From contig NZ_JAEUAK010000016.1 of assembly GCF_019511345.1 (NCBI RefSeq), positions 1 through 64,000 on the forward strand: a stretch of DNA of 64,000 nucleotides. Direction: 5' to 3'. Made by a program: the position numbers and the translations under genes. A model generated the notes under the pieces. That model ran no database searches and had not been told where the DNA came from. It was given only the letters and a program-made list of their open reading frames with translations. Source of the stretch: Rhizobium mesosinicum (lineage in GTDB: Bacteria > Pseudomonadota > Alphaproteobacteria > Rhizobiales > Rhizobiaceae). Below, in pieces: positions 61,907 to 64,000 of the stretch. Numbering within the stretch: position 1 is the stretch's first letter; each line of letters begins with the position of its first letter.

Positions 61907-61981
61907 AAGATGGAATCATTAAAGACTACAATCAACCTCGAAACATCCAGCAAACTTGACCAGAAAAGCGAGGTGAACGCT

Positions 61982-62188
61982 ATGATAAAGCTCAAGCACC
62001 CGATTTTTATCAGCGTCGGGAAGAACATACTAATGGATGTGATCTTCTCGAACCTCGTGACCGGGGCGAATTACAGGTTTCACTGTGCGCTTCTGCGCCT
62101 GGAACCGGAAAATCCGATCTACGAATACCAGCCGGTCCGCGCTGCTGCGCAACGCCGCCCGAACGAAATCGGCCGGAACCATTTCTGA
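61982..62188 (+). CDS. Small protein, unknown function
   Basis: A 68-residue ORF (MIKLKHPIFISVGKNILMDV...) with ribosome site GAGGTG six bases before the ATG; an in-frame ATG at 61910 would add 24 residues but has no ribosome site. Basic and hydrophobic, with no family recognised. It lies downstream of an AT-rich palindrome. Base use is less GC-rich than the neighbours, so it could be recent or a chance ORF. The following ~185 bases to 62373 hold no gene I can support. Confidence 0.4.
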   Translation: MIKLKHPIFISVGKNILMDVIFSNLVTGANYRFHCALLRLEPENPIYEYQPVRAAAQRRPNEIGRNHF

Positions 62189-62373
62189 TCGTCCCTTCCT
62201 CTGGCGCTAACCGGATCCCCTCCCCGCCGGTCAGCGCATTTGCCGATCCACGCCTCTCAAAAATACGGCAAAGGTCCTTCACAGGCCGCTGACAAGATTT
62301 TCGTACTTGCCGTCGATGCCGGACGGGCCGTCGAAACGCTGCGGCAGCTTTCGACGGCAAGCCGGATCTGAAA

Positions 62374-63561
62374 TCAGGTCGGCGGCGCGTCGAGCGCGTG
62401 CAGAATGCCGCGCAGCTCGGCTAGCCCGCGAAGACGCCCGATTGCGGGATAGCCCGGCGTAACATTCTTCTGCAGGTCGTCGAGCATGCGGTGGCCGTGA
62501 TCCGAGCGGAAGACGATCGACTGGTCGGCGCTGCGGCGACGGTCTTCGGCAACCAGCTCCTTCAGCACGGCAACCATGTTCACGTCGCCTTCGAGATGTG
62601 CGCTTTCATGGAAGGTACGTCCGTCGCCTTCGCGGGTCGTGGCGCGAAGATGCGCGAAATAGATGCGTGAGGCGAAACGCCGCGCCATCGCCGGCAGATC
62701 GTTGTCGGCGCGTACGCCGAGGCTGCCGGTGCAATAGCACATGCCGTTTGCGGCCGCCGGCACGGCATCGAACAGCGCTGCATAATCTTCAGCCGTCGAT
62801 GCGATGCGGGGCAGGCCGAAAAGCGAGCGCGGCGGATCGTCCGGATGCAACGTCAGCTTTACGCCGCGCGCTTCAGCGGCAGGCACGACGGCTTCGAGGA
62901 ATTCGATGAGATGCTGGCGAAGCTTCTTCGCATCGATGCCCTCATAGGCGATGAGCTTTTCACGGAATCCCGGAATGGTCAGCGGCTCGGTCGTGGAGCC
63001 TGGTAGAGCCGAAGTGATAATGCGAGTAAGCTCGGCGATTTCCGCTTCCGTCATGCTTTCATAGACGACTTTCGCCCGCGCCCTGTCCTCGTCGGAATAT
63101 TCGGCTGCAGCGCCCGGCCGCTCCAGCACGAACAATTCGAAGGCGGCAAAACGCTCATGATCGAAACGCATGGCCGTGGCGCCGGTCGGCGTCACGTAGT
63201 CGAGATCGGTGCGGGTCCAGTCGACCACGGGCATGAAATTATAGCAAACGATCGGAATGCCACAGGCGGCGACAGCTTCGAGACTGGCGATCCAGGCCTC
63301 GATTTCGGCTTTCGCTTCCCCGCCCTTGCGCTTGACGGCATCGGGGATCGGGATGCTTTCGACGACGCTCCAGATCAGTTGCGAACGGCCCGGCGGCGTG
63401 GTCTCTATCAGCGACTGACGCTCTCGTACTTCCGCCTTGGTCCAGGCGCGGCCGATCGGCACCTGATGCAGCGACGAAACAATGTTCGTTGCACCTGTCT
63501 GGCGCACCTCGTCCAGTGTGACTGGTGCCTCCGGCCCGAACCATCTCCAACCTTGCCGCAT
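62374..63561 (-). CDS. uxuA: Mannonate dehydratase
   Basis: A 395-residue UxuA: MRQGWRWFGPEAPVTLDEVR start, CGIPIVCYNFMPVVDWTRTDL, LTLHPDDPPRSLFGLPRI, and the metal-binding VFRSDHGHRMLDD. It removes water from D-mannonate to give 2-keto-3-deoxygluconate, a step in glucuronate breakdown. Full length. The upstream GntR regulator gene is on the same strand, 25 bases away, and probably controls it. The uronate isomerase and mannonate oxidoreductase genes are not in the window. Confidence 0.95.
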   Translation of the reverse strand: MRQGWRWFGPEAPVTLDEVRQTGATNIVSSLHQVPIGRAWTKAEVRERQSLIETTPPGRSQLIWSVVESIPIPDAVKRKGGEAKAEIEAWIASLEAVAACGIPIVCYNFMPVVDWTRTDLDYVTPTGATAMRFDHERFAAFELFVLERPGAAAEYSDEDRARAKVVYESMTEAEIAELTRIITSALPGSTTEPLTIPGFREKLIAYEGIDAKKLRQHLIEFLEAVVPAAEARGVKLTLHPDDPPRSLFGLPRIASTAEDYAALFDAVPAAANGMCYCTGSLGVRADNDLPAMARRFASRIYFAHLRATTREGDGRTFHESAHLEGDVNMVAVLKELVAEDRRRSADQSIVFRSDHGHRMLDDLQKNVTPGYPAIGRLRGLAELRGILHALDAPPT

Positions 63562-63586
63562 TTCTTCTGTCTCCTCTCTCGTTTTC

Positions 63587-64000
63587 TTAGCAGAAGTAGT
63601 CCGGAAACTGCGAGCGCAGCTCCGCCACGTCGGGTATGACGGCGCTTAAGTGATGAACCATGGCTTCGCGCGCTGCTGCGATATCATGCGCCGCGATAGC
63701 GTCGCGGATCACCATATGCTCGCGCACAACATTGTCCATGCGCCCCAGTACCGGCAGCGTCAGGCGCCGCGCCCGGTCGATCTGAACCTTCACGGCCTTG
63801 AGAATGGTCCAGATACCGGGATAACCGGCAATCTGGGCGATCGCCTCGTGAAAGGCTTCGTCCTCTTCATGAAAGCCTGAGGCATTGCCGAGCGCTGCAT
63901 GCGTCTTCTGCCGGGCGATGATCGCATCGAGCCGCGCTATATCGCCCTCCGTTGCAATTTTGGCGGCCGTCTCGACCGTCGTTCCCTCAAGCGCCTTGCG
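63587..64000 (-). CDS. GntR/FadR-family regulator, C-terminal part, cut by right edge
   Basis: The minus strand is open from the window edge to a stop at 63587, 137 residues. They form the FCD ligand-binding domain of FadR-type GntR regulators (FHEEDEAFHEAIAQIAGYPG, with metal-binding His residues also in VREHMVIRDAI and MVHHLSAVI). The helix-turn-helix lies outside the window. Next to uxuA it is probably the uronate-pathway repressor (UxuR/ExuR-like). Confidence 0.88.
   Translation of the reverse strand, partial: RKALEGTTVETAAKIATEGDIARLDAIIARQKTHAALGNASGFHEEDEAFHEAIAQIAGYPGIWTILKAVKVQIDRARRLTLPVLGRMDNVVREHMVIRDAIAAHDIAAAREAMVHHLSAVIPDVAELRSQFPDYFC

Noticed and set aside
1..64000. CRISPR arrays, tRNA or rRNA genes, insertion sequences, prophage or att sites
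   Set aside because: I saw no regularly spaced repeats, cloverleaf-like tRNA ends, rRNA motifs, transposase or integrase motifs. A tRNAscan or ISfinder run could still find something missed by eye.

Overview
The window is a 64-kb stretch of alphaproteobacterial chromosome, almost certainly from a Rhizobium species close to R. etli/R. leguminosarum. The reasons are the CtrA-ChpT-SciP-EipA cell-cycle cluster in its Rhizobiales arrangement, an RpoH1-type sigma factor, rhizobial-style paired efflux pumps, uniformly high GC, and an intergenic palindromic mosaic of the kind common in rhizobia. I see no rRNA, tRNA, transposase, integrase, phage gene or CRISPR array. About 55 real protein genes are supported, plus two decayed genes and one candidate small RNA.

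Left part (1-16400), mostly core functions. A LuxR-type acyl-homoserine-lactone receptor is cut by the left edge. It is followed by the CtrA regulatory module: sciP, a FliJ-like gene, ctrA with a GANTC-rich promoter region, a stand-alone receiver protein, chpT and eipA with a candidate CtrA box. A pqiA-like gene between sciP and a small acetyltransferase gene is broken by stops and frameshifts. Then come a coiled-coil membrane protein, a TrmH/SpoU RNA methyltransferase, an RluD-type pseudouridine synthase, an unlisted entericidin-like lipoprotein, rpoH with a structured leader, a large acidic single-span membrane protein, purA, a drug/metabolite transporter and an acetyltransferase.

Middle part (16400-45200), accessory and regulatory functions. 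Two small KTSC-domain proteins flank a Rhizobium-type membrane-anchored protein. Next are a PAS-GGDEF-EAL protein and a xylonate dehydratase. An efflux-rich block follows: an RND pump with its adaptor, a likely non-catalytic hydrolase-fold protein and a divergent LysR regulator; two short-chain dehydrogenases with a divergent LysR regulator and a clear T-N11-A operator; a 3-methyladenine glycosylase; a marR-emrA-emrB operon; and a second, divergent RND pump. No outer-membrane TolC-type channel is encoded here, so the pumps must share one encoded elsewhere. A phosphatase, an SfnB-like flavoprotein, an Rrf2 regulator and a further dehydrogenase complete the block.

Right part (45200-64000), carbon catabolism and signalling. 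A remnant of hydroxypyruvate isomerase and a cupin precede a long minus-strand cluster. It encodes a peptide-type ABC importer (binding protein, two permeases, fused double ATPase), an aldehyde dehydrogenase, an enolase-superfamily dehydratase and a GMC oxidoreductase. Together these look like an uptake-and-oxidation pathway for an unidentified sugar-derived compound. Upstream lie a GcvA-like LysR gene, a 37-codon overlapping ORF, a formaldehyde-activating-enzyme homologue and an aldo/keto reductase. A 140-nt segment with four stem-loops, three of them with C-rich loops resembling anti-Shine-Dalgarno sequence, and a terminator is proposed as a small RNA. A FixL/FixJ-like two-component system with an extra receiver follows. 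The window ends in uxuA and a GntR regulator cut by the right edge.
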